A DNA stretch of 64,000 nucleotides from Pararcticibacter amylolyticus (GCF_003130405.1 NZ_QEAS01000011.1:55932-119931); one strand, 5' to 3'; positions 7,876 through 16,659 are shown, counted from the first letter of the stretch. Translations and numbers: made by a program. The notes: generated by a model from the letters alone, not told the origin.

Positions 7876-9096
7876 TTAGTTAACAGCGTGGTTCTGCGGT
7901 GTAATGGTACGCTCAGCAGAATTACTTTTCCCTAGTCTTTGTGGCCTCTTCTTTTTATTTCGCCTTCCCCACCAGATATAAAAGCCTGTTATGGGAAGGC
8001 TCGTCGCAATCAGCCCGCCTGTAAAGGTGACCAGCTTCCCAAACCAGCCCATCCATGTCCCCATATGAAGTGACCAGTAAGTGTTTTCAATATTCTCGTG
8101 CAGGATTGCTCCCTCGGGAATGTTAAGGGTTGCTCCCGTATAACGGTCTGCAAATACTGGAAAATTGCCATCCTGGCTTTTCAAGCCTGCCATACGCGTA
8201 AGTGAAAACATATAGTAGCCGGCCGAGTCAAGTGTATAGGTCGACACCCGTGCTTCCTGTGCCCATGGCTGGTCCGCAAATGCCCGGTCTATGATCCTGT
8301 AAAGGTCCTGCGGCTGTTTTTCCCGTTTAAAAGCGGGCAATTTCTTCTCCCAGGCATGTGACGGATCGCCGCCAAACGAGGATACTGTAAATCCGGCAAG
8401 AGGCTTGAAGGCAATAATCAGGCCTGTTATGGTCAGGATGGCGACAACTGTAAGAGAATAAAAGCCCAGTACGTTATGGAGGTCATAGTTGAGTCTCCTG
8501 AACCTTGCTTTCCATTTGATCCTGAAGCTTTGCTCTCGGGTGGTTTTAGTCCATTTTGCAGGCCACCAGAGAATCAGCCCCGTGATCAGTTCGACAAGGA
8601 AAATAATCGTTGCAATGTCAATGATCCACTCTCCTGTGCCATGCCAGAGAAGCGAGTTATGCAGGTGCGCAGTGATATAGAAGAAATAGATCGTGCCGTC
8701 GTCTTTCAGGATCCTGCCGGTATAGGGATCCATATAAACCAGGCGCAATCCCTTTTTTTTATCAAACGAATTGAATTTTACAGTCCTGGCCGGGTCGCGG
8801 TAAGTTACCATGTATCCCGGGTTTCTCCTTTCTGGGTATTCTTTCCTGAAGCCTGCGATCAGGGTCTCTACAGGCAATTTTTCCTTCTTTACGTGTTGTA
8901 CATACAGAACATCCCTGTTCGCAAAGTTTATTATTTCGTCGCAATAGACGATAATCGTACCGGTGAGGCATACAACGATCAGTATAATCGCAGAAATGAG
9001 GCTTGGCCATAGATGAATCCAGGCTATAAATTTACCGAAAGCAGATTTAGAGCCTTTCTTTGGCGGAGCGTCATTCGGTTTTCTTCTGATTCTCAT
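7876..9096 (-). CDS. PepSY-associated TM-helix protein (putative siderophore-iron reductase)
   Basis: 406 residues. An N-terminal helix follows a basic cytoplasmic segment (HLWPSLISAIILIVVCLTGTIIVY). A periplasmic PepSY-like loop follows, then helices at about 150-175 (...DIATIIFLVELITGLILWWPAKW), 205-230 and 345-375. Conserved histidines in TAHLHNSLLWHG and WSLHMGTWMG suggest haem ligation. PepSY_TM proteins in TonB-receptor operons are proposed inner-membrane reductases for ferric siderophores. The gene lies 51 bp after the receptor and 22 bp before the esterase. The intervening terminator (9110-9138) probably lowers its expression relative to the receptor. Confidence 0.88.
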   Translation of the reverse strand: MRIRRKPNDAPPKKGSKSAFGKFIAWIHLWPSLISAIILIVVCLTGTIIVYCDEIINFANRDVLYVQHVKKEKLPVETLIAGFRKEYPERRNPGYMVTYRDPARTVKFNSFDKKKGLRLVYMDPYTGRILKDDGTIYFFYITAHLHNSLLWHGTGEWIIDIATIIFLVELITGLILWWPAKWTKTTREQSFRIKWKARFRRLNYDLHNVLGFYSLTVVAILTITGLIIAFKPLAGFTVSSFGGDPSHAWEKKLPAFKREKQPQDLYRIIDRAFADQPWAQEARVSTYTLDSAGYYMFSLTRMAGLKSQDGNFPVFADRYTGATLNIPEGAILHENIENTYWSLHMGTWMGWFGKLVTFTGGLIATSLPITGFYIWWGRRNKKKRPQRLGKSNSAERTITPQNHAVN

Positions 9097-9109
9097 TTAT
9101 CTTTAATTT

Positions 9110-9138
9110 AAAAAGCCCGGCACCTGAAAGATGCCGGG
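9110..9138 (-). terminator. Intra-operonic terminator/attenuator between receptor and PepSY genes
   Basis: On the minus strand a GC-rich 7-bp stem (CCCGGCA / TGCCGGG, 9-nt loop) is followed by CTTTTT, a proper intrinsic terminator. It begins 9 bp after the receptor stop. Read-through would be needed for the PepSY and esterase genes, because no promoter is obvious in the 51-bp gap. Confidence 0.7.
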
Positions 9139-9147
9139 TTTCATTAA

Positions 9148-11529
9148 TTAGAACTTATAGGATATATTAAAGATGAGTTGCCGCGGATTTTCCCGGAAAG
9201 CCCAGGCATCCGTCGTCCAGTAATGTTCATTGGTGAAGTTATTGACTTTTGCGCTCAACCGGTATCTTGGCTGTTCGTAAAAGGCTGAGGCATCCAGCCT
9301 GGTATAACCAGAAACTTTAAAGGACGATGCAGTTGTGTTCACGAAGTATGCATCGCTCTGATAATTACCTCCAAGGCCAAAACCAAGACCGCGTACGCTC
9401 CCGTCCTGTATTTTATAGCTTATCCAGGTATTGGCAGTGTTTTTTGGTGCGGATGTTGGCCGGAGCCCGTTGATATTTGAAGCTGCATTGGTGTATTTAC
9501 TGAAGTTGTAACCATAGCCAAAGATCATGTGCAGTCCTGCAAAAGGATTAGCGATGAGGTCGGCCTCGAAACCTCGGCTAAGTTGAGTGCCATCCTGTAA
9601 GGAATAACCTGCATGGTCAGGGTCAACACGCACCTTATCTTTAACTTTAATATCGTAATAGCTTAAGGTTCCGTTTAACCGGCTTCCAAGAAGTTCAAGT
9701 TTTACTCCTCCTTCTATTTGTTCTGCATGCTCTGGTTTGGCTTCCTTGTTTTCATCTCCGAACGCTAAATAAGGGCCTAGATTGGCAAACCCGTTCATGT
9801 AATTTCCGAACAATGACACTTTGTCTTTCACAACTTGATAGACCAGTCCAAGCTTAGGAGACCAGGATGTTTGTTTAAAATCGTCAAACTCACTCGAGTA
9901 ACGGTCAACACGCAGGCTGATCATGGTGATCAGCTGATCTGTAATGTTAAGTACATCGGAGAAGTAGGCGCTGTAAGTCTCATAATTTCTTCTGTTTTGT
10001 GTCCTTTTTGCAGTGGATTTTTTATTTGCCGGGAACCGTGCCGCCATGGCAATGGTATCGCGGTAAAAGTCAACCGGAAAATCGGGGATTGAAATGTTTT
10101 TTCCTGCAAACTGTATTTTGTCCAGAGCAATCTGTCCTGTTCTTCTGTCGGCAGATGTAATTTGCGAGTAGTCAAGACCCACCAGAAGGCGGTTTCTCAA
10201 TTTCCCTATCTTCATGTCGGCAACAAAATTTTGCTGGAACTGCTGTACGCCGAAAGTACTTGGGATACTCATAGGTTCGCGCGAGAAAGTGCTGTCTGTT
10301 GCCAGTTTCAGGAACAGGTAGTTCGCATTATTATCTGAGTTGGCATAAGAATAATCAGATTGAGATGTCCAGGTTTCAGATAGTTTATAACTGGCCCTGA
10401 AGTAAGCATTAAAGATCTTCGAAGAGCTTAGCATATCGTTGTTGGTGAACGACTTTTTAAAATCCAGATTCAGGTCGTCAAACCCTTTTGCTTTAACATT
10501 GGAACCAATGCTGCCTATATATGTCGTATTACGTTCTGTATTGTAAAACTCAAGATCCAGATCCAAGGTAAGTTTGTCATTTACCTTATATGTCAGTGCA
10601 GGCGCAATTACCTGTGTGTTCTGGCGTCCAAAGTCCTGGAAACTTTTCTCATTGTGATAGGCCGCATTTAAACGGAAGAGAAGTGTCTTTTCTTCATTCA
10701 GGGGTGCATTCACATCTGCCGTTATCCGGCTGAGTCCGAAGCTGCCGGTGCTGTAGTCAACCGATCCGCCGAATTGGCTGTACGGTTTCTTGGTCACGCG
10801 GTTCACCAGGCCACCATAAGAAACCAGGACGCCGCCGAATAATGTAGAGGATGGCCCTTTGATAACTTCTATGGCTTCCAGGTTAACAGGGTCTGAAAGA
10901 GATACCCAGTTGGTAGCCATGCCGTTCCGTATCGCACCGCCGGCGTTCGTCCCGCTGAACCCTCTCATCCTGATTGAAAGGCCTATACCTCCTGAACCCA
11001 CCCCCTGCGTAATATTCGTAAGGCCGGGGACGGTTTGTAGAGCGGTTTTAAGATCAGTGCTGACCTGCTCAACAAAGAGCTCTTTCGGAACTACGGTATA
11101 TATCTGCGGATTTTCAAGATTGCTGAGCGGCATCCGGGCCGCATATTCACTTTTTTTCTCAGCGAATTTTTTGGCCGGCGAGCTTACCACTACTTCTTCC
11201 AGTTGGGTGAGATCCTCATTAAGCATAAAATTAACGGTTTCAGTGGTATTAGCTTTGACCTCCACCAGCTTTTCCTGTGACTCAAGCCCGATGGCAGAAG
11301 CCTTTAATGTATAGGTGCCCGGTGTAACGCGGGCGATCGTAAATTCTCCCTTGTGATTTGTTATCGTCGCGCCCGGGTGGCCAACCAGCCTGACAGAAAT
11401 TCCTGCAGCCGGCTGATTATCACTGGTCGTAATGCGTCCCCTGATCTCAGCCGTTTGTGCAAACGCAGTAGTGGAGAACAGGAGAAGGATGATGCAGATA
11501 AATTGTGAAAGAGTAAAAGGTGTTTTCAT
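9148..11529 (-). CDS. TonB-dependent siderophore receptor
   Basis: 793 residues from the ATG at 11527-11529; an in-frame TTG further upstream coincides with the promoter -7 box and is rejected. A signal peptide (ending AFAQ) precedes a carboxypeptidase-regulatory domain (AEIRGRITTSDNQPAAG). Then come the plug (VPKELFVEQVSTDLKTALQTVPGLTNI... RMRGFSG... VIKGPSSTLFGG) and a 22-strand barrel ending in an aromatic residue (FNISYKF). The FhuA/FcuA-like plug sequence and the PepSY and esterase partners point to ferric-siderophore import at the outer membrane. Expression is likely iron-controlled through the palindrome at 11592-11610. Confidence 0.93.
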   Translation of the reverse strand: MKTPFTLSQFICIILLLFSTTAFAQTAEIRGRITTSDNQPAAGISVRLVGHPGATITNHKGEFTIARVTPGTYTLKASAIGLESQEKLVEVKANTTETVNFMLNEDLTQLEEVVVSSPAKKFAEKKSEYAARMPLSNLENPQIYTVVPKELFVEQVSTDLKTALQTVPGLTNITQGVGSGGIGLSIRMRGFSGTNAGGAIRNGMATNWVSLSDPVNLEAIEVIKGPSSTLFGGVLVSYGGLVNRVTKKPYSQFGGSVDYSTGSFGLSRITADVNAPLNEEKTLLFRLNAAYHNEKSFQDFGRQNTQVIAPALTYKVNDKLTLDLDLEFYNTERNTTYIGSIGSNVKAKGFDDLNLDFKKSFTNNDMLSSSKIFNAYFRASYKLSETWTSQSDYSYANSDNNANYLFLKLATDSTFSREPMSIPSTFGVQQFQQNFVADMKIGKLRNRLLVGLDYSQITSADRRTGQIALDKIQFAGKNISIPDFPVDFYRDTIAMAARFPANKKSTAKRTQNRRNYETYSAYFSDVLNITDQLITMISLRVDRYSSEFDDFKQTSWSPKLGLVYQVVKDKVSLFGNYMNGFANLGPYLAFGDENKEAKPEHAEQIEGGVKLELLGSRLNGTLSYYDIKVKDKVRVDPDHAGYSLQDGTQLSRGFEADLIANPFAGLHMIFGYGYNFSKYTNAASNINGLRPTSAPKNTANTWISYKIQDGSVRGLGFGLGGNYQSDAYFVNTTASSFKVSGYTRLDASAFYEQPRYRLSAKVNNFTNEHYWTTDAWAFRENPRQLIFNISYKF

Positions 11530-11556
11530 GTTATTTGGATCGGTTCTAAATTGCGA

Positions 11557-11587
11557 CAAAGAAAAGGAATTAAATCTATCAGATCAA
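11557..11587 (-). promoter_or_regulatory. Promoter of the siderophore receptor operon
   Basis: On the minus strand, TTG (11585-11587), 20 bp, then TTTCTTTG (11557-11564), one mismatch from TAnnTTTG. The identical -7 variant precedes the other siderophore receptor at 22588-22595, with near-identical spacing. Confidence 0.55.
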
Positions 11588-11591
11588 TATT

Positions 11592-11610
11592 ATTTTTAAT
11601 TAATCTAAAT
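11592..11610 (-). promoter_or_regulatory. Fur-box-like palindrome upstream of the receptor operon
   Basis: The minus strand reads ATTTAGATTAATTAAAAAT, a 9-1-9 imperfect palindrome. It shares its first 14 bases with the site at the second siderophore receptor (22602-22620). It lies directly upstream of the -33 TTG. Regulator identity (Fur) is inferred from the symmetry, AT-rich sequence and target genes. Confidence 0.55.
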
Positions 11611-11717
11611 AGCGATGATCTTGCCGTGTACCATGTCGATGACGTTTAACGTTAATAAAAGCAATGAAGCTGTATCTGGAAGATTTGGTAATTTTATACA
11701 ACTAAAAACATTCCGAT

Positions 11718-12557
11718 ATGAAGAGGCTGATGATCATTTTATTTCTGCTGGCTGTTTGTCGTTCAAGTGATGCCGTAGAGCCTGAAAGAAAATATAGTCT
11801 GACTCCCGAAACACTGAAGTTGAATTATAAGGACCTGACGCTAACAACGTCTGATCATTATAAATTAAAAGCATGGGAATTGCAGCCGGCTGAAAAGACA
11901 GACAAAAAGATTACGATCGTTATAGCTTGTAATGGTGAAGGAAACATGTCGGACTGGTTGTATCGCGGAGGAGCCCTCTCGAAAGCTGGTTATCGTGTAC
12001 TACTTTTCGACTACCGCGGCTTCGGCGAAAGTCAGGACTTTCCGATGCAGAGGGAGCAGTTATACTATAATGAGTTTGAACTTGATCTGAAGGCCGCAAT
12101 AACTCATGCAAAAAAGAACAAGAAGAATAAGCTTACCGGAGTATTGGCAATTTCATCAGGTTCTGTGACTGCAATCAGGGCTGTCCAATCCGAACCCGTT
12201 GATTTTCTGGTATTCGATGGGGCTGTGTTAGATCCCGTACTATTGCAGAAACGTTACTTTGCGACTGAATCAAGAAAGATCACGTTGCCGCAGGATGATT
12301 CATCTGTCTCACTCCATTATGAGAAGCTGAATATTCCCCTGCTCATTTTTGCCGGGCTGAAAGACAGTCTTACTACTGTGGCCGATGCGAGGCAGATAAT
12401 TGCGCAAAACCCTGTGAAGCGACAAATCCAGGTGTATGACGGGGATCATTTGCAGTCTTATGATGTTCTAACCGGGCAGGTGTCGGGTGATCGTTACATC
12501 GCCCGGATAACCAGTTTTCTTGCACCGATGAATGCAGCCGGGGAAAAAAAGAATTAA
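11718..12557 (+). CDS. Exported alpha/beta hydrolase
   Basis: 279 residues with a short N-terminal hydrophobic signal (about 1-19). The fold is complete: a strand with LLFDYRGFGESQ after the oxyanion region, nucleophile elbow AISSGS (Gly replaced by Ala in the Sm-X-Nu-X-Sm pattern), acid in FAGLKDSLT, and histidine in YDGDHLQS. It is likely a periplasmic esterase, peptidase or lipase-like enzyme of unknown substrate. It is divergent from the siderophore operon and meets the AraC gene tail-to-tail with a 4-bp overlap. Confidence 0.8.
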   Translation: MKRLMIILFLLAVCRSSDAVEPERKYSLTPETLKLNYKDLTLTTSDHYKLKAWELQPAEKTDKKITIVIACNGEGNMSDWLYRGGALSKAGYRVLLFDYRGFGESQDFPMQREQLYYNEFELDLKAAITHAKKNKKNKLTGVLAISSGSVTAIRAVQSEPVDFLVFDGAVLDPVLLQKRYFATESRKITLPQDDSSVSLHYEKLNIPLLIFAGLKDSLTTVADARQIIAQNPVKRQIQVYDGDHLQSYDVLTGQVSGDRYIARITSFLAPMNAAGEKKN

Positions 12558-13363
12558 TTCCGGGAGAGCTGCCTGTTGGCTGCGACTTCTGCCGGGCTGA
12601 CCCCAAAGTGTTTTCTGAAGGCGAACGAAAAGTGCGACAGGTTTTCAAAGCCTGTTTCGAGATAGACATCGCCCGGGCGTTTTCCATGGTGCTCGATCTG
12701 AAAGCGGGCTTCATCCAGTCGTTTTCTTGTAAGCCACCGGCCGGGAGTTTCTTTGAAAAGATCATAAAAATCACGCTTGAAAGACGAAATGCTCCTGCCT
12801 GTAAGAAACGCAAAACGTTCAATACTAATATTGAAGCGGAAATTGCGGTGCATGAACGCTTCAAGATCTATTTTCTGGGGTTGTCCGAAATTGAAAAATA
12901 CACCAGCCAGCGAGGGGTTGTTCCGCAGCAGGATCAACAGTAATTCTTCCCGTTTAATGTCTGCGAACGTTTCATCGATCTGCTCAGTTCCGTTGTAATA
13001 CGGGTCCAGCGATAAAATGAAGTTCCTGACCAGTTTATCCTCTTTTATAAATAAAAATGAATCGGTGTTTGGAGTGAAGTCCGGGACATTGACGTCATGT
13101 CTGGTCTGGAAACTTTTCAGGAAAGCCTCGTCCAGGACAATGATAACCTTTTCAAAAGCACCGTCTTTCCTGTGTTTGGTATAGCGCACAAGATGGTTCT
13201 TGCGCGCTATGCAGTAATCGCCTTCTTCTATCCTGTAATGCTTGTGTCCGTCATAAGCTTTCATAGATCCTTTCAGAAGGAACAGGAAAAAATGTTCGGG
13301 TATATATTGTTCCGGTGAAATTTCCGGGCCGAGATGGCAGGATTGTATGTTGTTAAACTTCAT
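12554..13363 (-). CDS. AraC-family transcriptional regulator
   Basis: 269 residues. The N-terminal cupin-like sensor domain (about 20-130, including YRIEEGDYCIARKNHLVRYT) precedes two helix-turn-helix motifs. The first is around ERFAFLTGRSISSFKRDFYDLF. The second is DVYLETGFENLSHFSFAFRKHFGVSPAE, the classic AraC signature. It is the last gene of a three-gene minus-strand operon with two SDR enzymes (26 bp after the second), so it probably regulates that operon or a carbonyl-stress response. The effector is unknown. Confidence 0.9.
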   Translation of the reverse strand: MKFNNIQSCHLGPEISPEQYIPEHFFLFLLKGSMKAYDGHKHYRIEEGDYCIARKNHLVRYTKHRKDGAFEKVIIVLDEAFLKSFQTRHDVNVPDFTPNTDSFLFIKEDKLVRNFILSLDPYYNGTEQIDETFADIKREELLLILLRNNPSLAGVFFNFGQPQKIDLEAFMHRNFRFNISIERFAFLTGRSISSFKRDFYDLFKETPGRWLTRKRLDEARFQIEHHGKRPGDVYLETGFENLSHFSFAFRKHFGVSPAEVAANRQLSRN

Positions 13364-13389
13364 GGTGGAAAACAGTCAGGTAAAGATAA

Positions 13390-14355
13390 TCAATTTACCA
13401 GGCTGTCCACACTTGCCAGTATCGCTTCCTCCTTAGTCCGCGGGTGCCAGTCTAATAAAGTTTGGGCCTTCATGTTCGACATCCTGATATAATAATGGCT
13501 TTCAGTGCTGTTCATCTCCGCAATCTTATCAGAAAAAGCCGGCCGCTCTTTTTTGATCAGCCCTGCGACATCAGCGAAACTCATGACTCCGTCGGATGTC
13601 GCCAGGAACCGTTCTCCCGCCGCTTCAGGATGTGTCATCGCGAGCAGATGTATTTGGGCTACATCCCTGACATCCACTACCCCGAATGTAAAGTTCGGGC
13701 TTTCCTTAACAACTCCGTTTAGTATGCCCTTCACAACGGTATCTATGGATGCCGAAGAAATGCCTCCGGCTGCCGGGCCAAAAATTCCTACGGGGTTGAT
13801 CACTGTCAGTTCCAGTCCGCCGCCTTCACGTTCAATAAATTCCCAGGCTGCTTTCTCTGCGAGCGTTTTTGATTTGATATACGCAGGAACAGGAGCGTTG
13901 GCGTCTGTCCAGTCTTTCTCTGTGAATACATGATCTTTACGGTCGGCTCCGTAACCTATTGCGGCAAACGACGAGGTCAGTACTACTCTTTTTACACCCG
14001 CATCCCGCGCTGCCTTCAGAACGCGTAAGGCGCCATCTCGGGCAGGAATGATCAGTTCGTTTTCATCCTCAGGTTCTTTTCCGGGAAAAGGAGAGGCCAC
14101 ATGAAGGACATAGTCGCAGTTCTGTACAGCGATGTCCCAATTCTGATCATTCGTCAGGTCAGCTTCAATGAAGGAGAGGTGTTTAGGGGATGAAACACCT
14201 GCCAGTTGCAATCCTCTAATGATTTCGTCTTTTCTGCTTACCGACCTTAAGGTCGTCTTCACGCTGAACCCTTGTTCAAGAAGCTGTAATATGCAATGTA
14301 TTCCGACAAAGCCGGTACCGCCAGTCACCAGTACGGTTTCTTTAATTCTGTTCAT
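13390..14355 (-). CDS. NAD-dependent epimerase/dihydroflavonol-4-reductase-like SDR
   Basis: 321 residues. The extended SDR Rossmann motif GGTGFVG lies at the N-terminus, and the catalytic YIKSK (YxxxK) sits after the serine-rich LTSSFAAIGYG strand. The VIDEADLTND-like acidic segment binds the adenine side. Such proteins reduce aldehydes or ketones with NAD(P)H in the cytoplasm; annotation as 'aldehyde reductase' is common. It is transcribed 18 bp after the upstream SDR and 26 bp before the AraC gene, so all three are one operon. Substrate unknown. Confidence 0.88.
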   Translation of the reverse strand: MNRIKETVLVTGGTGFVGIHCILQLLEQGFSVKTTLRSVSRKDEIIRGLQLAGVSSPKHLSFIEADLTNDQNWDIAVQNCDYVLHVASPFPGKEPEDENELIIPARDGALRVLKAARDAGVKRVVLTSSFAAIGYGADRKDHVFTEKDWTDANAPVPAYIKSKTLAEKAAWEFIEREGGGLELTVINPVGIFGPAAGGISSASIDTVVKGILNGVVKESPNFTFGVVDVRDVAQIHLLAMTHPEAAGERFLATSDGVMSFADVAGLIKKERPAFSDKIAEMNSTESHYYIRMSNMKAQTLLDWHPRTKEEAILASVDSLVN

Positions 14356-14373
14356 AGTATTTACTCTGTTATT

Positions 14374-15285
14374 TTAAAACGGAAATTTTATGCCGGTCAC
14401 TCCTTCAGCAAAAGCCCATAATTTGCCTGCTTCCGCCTCGTTATTCATGGCCTCGGTATGATGCGCCGAAAGTGCCGGATAACCTGCAAATTCCCTGTCA
14501 CCATCGGGGCCATACAAGGCACCTCCATAAACAGAAGGGTCTGTGGCTGCGAAGAGCGAAGGCAATGCTCCCTGCCATGGCTCCATGATCTCACTGAATT
14601 GTGCAAATGCCTGCTCCAGCGTTTCTGCCGGAATATGACGCTGAAGGTCGGTGCGCACTACTCCGGGATGAGCCGCCGCCGAAATGACCGGGCTTTTTAC
14701 TGCCTCCAGACGCCTGTGAAGTTCCCTTGTAAAATGGATGTCCGCGAGTTTGCTTACTGCGTAGGCGAGTTGTGCATCATACGGCTTTTCAAGTCTGACA
14801 TTTCCGAAGTCGATGTATTCTGCCTGGGTCGCAGCTCCGCTGCTTAGCGTAATAACCCTTGTTCCTGCCGCCTGTACCAGGAGAGGGTACAAATATCCTG
14901 TCAGCGCAAAATGCCCCAGGAAGTTGACGCCGAACTGTAATTCAAACCCGTCGGCCGTCAGAGACGGTGGCGGGAGCATGACACCGGCATTATTGATGAG
15001 TATATCCAGTTTCTTATACCTGTCTTTGAATGCCTCCGAAAATTCTCTCACCGCTTTAAGATCCGCCAGATCGAGTTCCATGGCTTCAAGCATTCCATTT
15101 CCCTTGCTGGAAGTCTTCATTCTGCTGATTGCCTGCTCCGTCTTTTCCAGGTCCCTGGAAGCTGCTATCACATCTGCACCGGCCTGGTGAAGTGCCAGTG
15201 CGGTTTCGTAACCAATCCCGGTATTAGCCCCGGTCACTATAATTGTTTTTCCCGTCAGGTCCGGGATATCACGCTTTGTCCACAT
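14374..15285 (-). CDS. Classical short-chain dehydrogenase/reductase
   Basis: 303 residues. Cofactor motif TGANTGIG (residues about 18-25), ASRD after beta2 (consistent with NADP preference), NNAG, and catalytic Ser plus YAVSK (YxxxK). The C-terminal region HPGVVRTDLQRH resembles retinol-dehydrogenase-like SDRs. It is first gene of the SDR-SDR-AraC operon. The ATG start is at 15283-15285, 23 bp downstream of a -7-like GATCTTTG on this strand. Substrate unknown; a carbonyl or steroid-like compound is possible. Confidence 0.88.
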   Translation of the reverse strand: MWTKRDIPDLTGKTIIVTGANTGIGYETALALHQAGADVIAASRDLEKTEQAISRMKTSSKGNGMLEAMELDLADLKAVREFSEAFKDRYKKLDILINNAGVMLPPPSLTADGFELQFGVNFLGHFALTGYLYPLLVQAAGTRVITLSSGAATQAEYIDFGNVRLEKPYDAQLAYAVSKLADIHFTRELHRRLEAVKSPVISAAAHPGVVRTDLQRHIPAETLEQAFAQFSEIMEPWQGALPSLFAATDPSVYGGALYGPDGDREFAGYPALSAHHTEAMNNEAEAGKLWAFAEGVTGIKFPF

Positions 15286-15308
15286 ACTAATTTGTTGATT
15301 ATAGGATA

Positions 15309-15316
15309 CAAAGATC
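15309..15316 (-). promoter_or_regulatory. Candidate -7 element of the SDR-SDR-AraC operon
   Basis: The minus strand reads GATCTTTG, one mismatch from TAnnTTTG, and would place transcription start about 15-18 nt before the ATG. No clear -33 TTG at standard spacing. Confidence 0.35.
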
Positions 15317-15496
15317 CGGGTTTGATGGAGATGGAAGTTTGTTTAAAAGTTCAAGTTTTGTTTGTTCAGACGTTCATGCCGGAAAGGGGCATCAGTTTGC
15401 TTTTGACCGCGAACACCTGGGGCGTATTATCATGATCTTTTCGCCGTTTAAATTCCGTCGTTTACCGAAAAGCTTCTTGTATCCGCCTAATCTTCA

Positions 15497-15527
15497 TTGA
15501 TGATGGGCTGAACCCGATCTATCTTTG
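15497..15527 (+). promoter_or_regulatory. Promoter of the first APAF-repeat gene
   Basis: TTG (15497-15499), exactly 20 bp, then TATCTTTG (15520-15527), a perfect Bacteroidota -33/-7 promoter. The paralogue at 22 kb has the same geometry and the same ATTGATGA context at the -33. An in-frame TTG inside the -7 box (15525-15527) therefore cannot be the translation start. Confidence 0.75.
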
Positions 15528-15563
15528 ATTCATCAAAACGATAATAATTTAAAAATCAAAGAT

Positions 15564-15965
15564 ATGAAAACGCTGATTACACTTACCGCCGCTGTATTAT
15601 TCGCCACAGTATTTACTGCTTCTGCTGATGAAAGAAGAGAAGCAAAGAGCGAAACCACCGCTGTTAGTACCAAAGCTCCTGCGTTTGAGTTCGGCAGTCC
15701 ATCCGATTTAAATGACCGTGAGATCGAGAGCCTGAAGCTTTCGGCCTTTAAGGCTCCTGCCTTCATCTGGGGGAGCCCTGAGGATGCAAATCTTTCCGGA
15801 CTTAAGCCGGCAACAGTGAAAGAGATAAAAGCACCGGCATTTGAATGGGGAATGGCTGATGAAGTCACCCCGGATGTTGAACTTCTGAAATTTCAGGCTC
15901 CTGCCTTCATCTGGAGTACCCCCGATGACGTAGATCTTTCAGAGCTGGCCAGGTTAAAGAAGTAA
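15564..15965 (+). CDS. Small secreted four-repeat protein (APAFxWGxPxD repeats), copy 1
   Basis: 133 residues, unknown family. A signal peptide (MKTLITLTAAVLFATVFTASA, cleavage before DERRE) is followed by four repeats starting at residues 37, 63, 89 and 111, so the period is about 26, 26 and 22. Each begins [K/Q]APAF, then an aromatic W/F two residues on, then G or S with an acidic (D/E) cluster and often ExLK. Mature protein is small, acidic and probably periplasmic or extracellular. The ATG at 15564 is chosen because it directly precedes the signal peptide and matches the paralogue. No catalytic motif, cysteine or lipobox is visible. It converges on the Mrp operon. Function not recognised. 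Confidence 0.8.
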   Translation: MKTLITLTAAVLFATVFTASADERREAKSETTAVSTKAPAFEFGSPSDLNDREIESLKLSAFKAPAFIWGSPEDANLSGLKPATVKEIKAPAFEWGMADEVTPDVELLKFQAPAFIWSTPDDVDLSELARLKK

Positions 15966-16004
15966 TATTATCTGAACGTTCATAAACTCCATCATATATA
16001 CTGA

Positions 16005-16032
16005 AAGCACCTGCTGGTTACAGCGGGTACTT
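16005..16032. terminator. Imperfect hairpin between APAF copy 1 and mrpG
   Basis: Arms AAGCACCTGCT and AGCGGGTACTT pair with one mismatch and one G-U, with a 6-nt loop, followed by ATTCTTGTTT. It stands at the same relative position as the perfect terminator of copy 2 and overlaps the mrpG stop codon, so it may act in both directions. Confidence 0.45.
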
Positions 16033-16390
16033 ATTCTTGTTTGTCCATCGCTTCTGTTTCCGTTTTCTCATTAATGCTTTCCAGGTCGTCAATGTGAGTA
16101 CCTTTCCATTTCTCTACTTTGGTGTGGTAAGCAGTTTTTGCGATCAAATGTGCCCCGATCGGGTTAGTTAGGATCAAAAAGAAAACAATCGATATTGTTT
16201 TAGTTGTTACCGATACATCGTCAAACATAAAAGCCGCGCATGCGAGCAAACAGCCTGTTCCCAGGGTTCCGGCCTTTACCGTAACCGATAGCCGGAGGTA
16301 AAAATCCGGCATTCTCAGGATTCCGATGGAGGCAACAAGAATGGCGAGTGCGCCGATTGTGCTGATGATGGCAATTAATATATCTGTCAT
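16031..16390 (-). CDS. mrpG: Mrp-type Na+/H+ antiporter subunit G
   Basis: 119 residues, PhaG/MnhG/YufB family (PF03334). Three hydrophobic helices (about 4-24, 36-58, 64-86) include the family-typical GSIGILRMPDFYLRLS-like segment (here VASIGILRMPDFY) and KAGTLGTGCLL. The hydrophilic C-terminal tail is rich in E and K. It is last gene of the seven-gene mrp operon and overlaps mrpF by 4 bp (ATGA), indicating translational coupling. Confidence 0.92.
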   Translation of the reverse strand: MTDILIAIISTIGALAILVASIGILRMPDFYLRLSVTVKAGTLGTGCLLACAAFMFDDVSVTTKTISIVFFLILTNPIGAHLIAKTAYHTKVEKWKGTHIDDLESINEKTETEAMDKQE

Positions 16391-16659
16391 TTTCTCTCCC
16401 TTTTATCTAAATAAAATGCGAAGGCGATAGTGCCAAGAAAGGCGATGAGCGCGAAGATCATTGCAATATCCAGGAATACGGGTTCCTCTGATCGGATACT
16501 GTAGACGGTGATCAGGGCAATCCCGATGGTAATAATCAGATCCAGGGCCACTACCCTGTCTACAATGCCGGGCCCCTTCAGCAAACGGATAAACGTAAGC
16601 GCTACCGATGCGGAGAGGATTGGAAAAATGATATAGTCAAAATATAAATCGAGGCTCAT
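16387..16659 (-). CDS. mrpF: Mrp-type Na+/H+ antiporter subunit F
   Basis: 90 residues, MnhF/MrpF family (PF04066). Three helices, with the conserved RLLKGPGIVDRVVALDLIITIGIAL stretch in which the Asp residues are thought to matter for ion passage. It overlaps mrpE and mrpG by 4 bp each. An inner-membrane component of the hetero-oligomeric antiporter. Confidence 0.93.
   Translation of the reverse strand: MSLDLYFDYIIFPILSASVALTFIRLLKGPGIVDRVVALDLIITIGIALITVYSIRSEEPVFLDIAMIFALIAFLGTIAFAFYLDKRERK

Noticed and set aside
15187..15435. 82-codon open frame on the plus strand
   Set aside because: Largely antisense to the first SDR gene; no motif and no conserved neighbour.
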